Source of the DNA: MAG-120531 sp002378585
GTDB taxonomy: Bacteria > Bacteroidota > Bacteroidia > Flavobacteriales > Flavobacteriaceae
DNA: 6,189 nucleotides
Assembly: GCA_937890575.1 (NCBI GenBank)
Contig: CALADZ010000066.1
Location: 1-6,189 of the forward strand
Reading direction: 5' to 3'
The position numbers and the translations under genes are program-made. The number at the start of each line of letters is the position of its first letter. Position 1 is the stretch's first letter. Shown here in pieces: positions 6,116-6,189 of the stretch. Below the pieces are notes generated by a model. That model was not told where the DNA came from, ran no database searches, and worked only from the letters and a program-made list of their open reading frames with translations.

Positions 6116-6136
6116 TAGCTGTAAAATAGCAAAATC

Positions 6137-6189
6137 ATGATCGAAACCGATCTTCTCATTATAGGGGCTGGCCCCACTGGTTTGTTCAC
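6137..6189 (+). CDS. FAD-dependent oxidoreductase, probably ferredoxin--NADP reductase (5' fragment)
   Basis: Seventeen complete codons read MIETDLLIIGAGPTGLF before the window ends. The strand DLLIIG followed by GAGPTG (residues 10-15) is the GxGxxG dinucleotide-binding loop that holds the ADP part of FAD at the N-terminus. The exact form IIGAGPTGLF, with a next codon beginning AC (Thr), fits the thioredoxin-reductase-like ferredoxin--NADP reductases of Bacteroidota, which pass electrons between NADPH and ferredoxin or flavodoxin in the cytoplasm. Other two-dinucleotide-binding-domain flavoproteins, such as thioredoxin reductase or YpdA-like enzymes, cannot be excluded from this short piece. 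It has its own promoter and runs divergently from the giant gene. Confidence 0.7.
   Translation, partial: MIETDLLIIGAGPTGLF

Larger units (their letters stand above)
5951..6136. other. Divergent intergenic region
   Basis: These 186 AT-rich bases separate the two divergent genes. Besides the two promoter candidates, they hold a perfect tandem heptamer (CTTGGTT twice, 5985-5998) and an imperfect inverted repeat (6048-6070, TGTTTTAAC and GTTAAgAACA around TGCC). No RNA gene or further ORF is supported. Confidence 0.7.

Noticed and set aside
1..6189. CRISPR arrays, tRNA or rRNA genes, insertion sequences, attachment sites
   Set aside because: No spaced direct repeats, no cloverleaf-like sequence, no transposase motifs and no terminal inverted repeats were found; only about 300 bases are non-coding.

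Overview
The window looks like a piece of a Bacteroidota chromosome, probably Flavobacteriales or a related marine or freshwater lineage. The evidence is a type IX secretion (T9SS) type A sorting domain at the end of a giant secreted protein, PKD and 'choice-of-anchor D'/ASH-type repeats, starts without a Shine-Dalgarno sequence but with A-rich leaders, and a TAnnTTTG -7 element of the Bacteroidota sigma factor. Species-level placement is not possible from this sequence alone.

Layout: (i) bases 1-47 probably hold the last codons of a plus-strand gene that enters from the left. (ii) Bases 48-82 form a strong, almost perfectly symmetric hairpin flanked by A and T tracts, which should act as a terminator in both directions. 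(iii) Bases 116-5950, minus strand, are one uninterrupted 1944-residue gene filling 94% of the window. (iv) Bases 5951-6136 are a divergent intergenic region of 186 bp with a good plus-strand promoter element and a weaker minus-strand candidate. (v) Bases 6137-6189, plus strand, are the first 17 codons of an FAD-dependent oxidoreductase, best matched to the thioredoxin-reductase-like ferredoxin--NADP reductases.

The giant protein is a non-enzymatic-looking surface or secreted modular protein. Its order is signal peptide, CUB-like domain, PKD domain, four consecutive super-repeats of about 330-405 residues, two PKD domains, and the T9SS sorting domain. Each super-repeat is built of an Ig-like beta-sandwich followed by an ASH-like beta-sandwich. 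The first sandwich is interrupted at the same place in all four copies, each time by a different inserted domain: LamG/concanavalin-like, Reelin-like, Rossmann/amidotransferase-like, and an unassigned beta-rich domain. This conserved scaffold displaying four unrelated guest domains is the most interesting thing here.

The flanking genes show no functional link to the giant gene; the window looks like a monocistronic secreted-protein locus between a convergent and a divergent neighbour.
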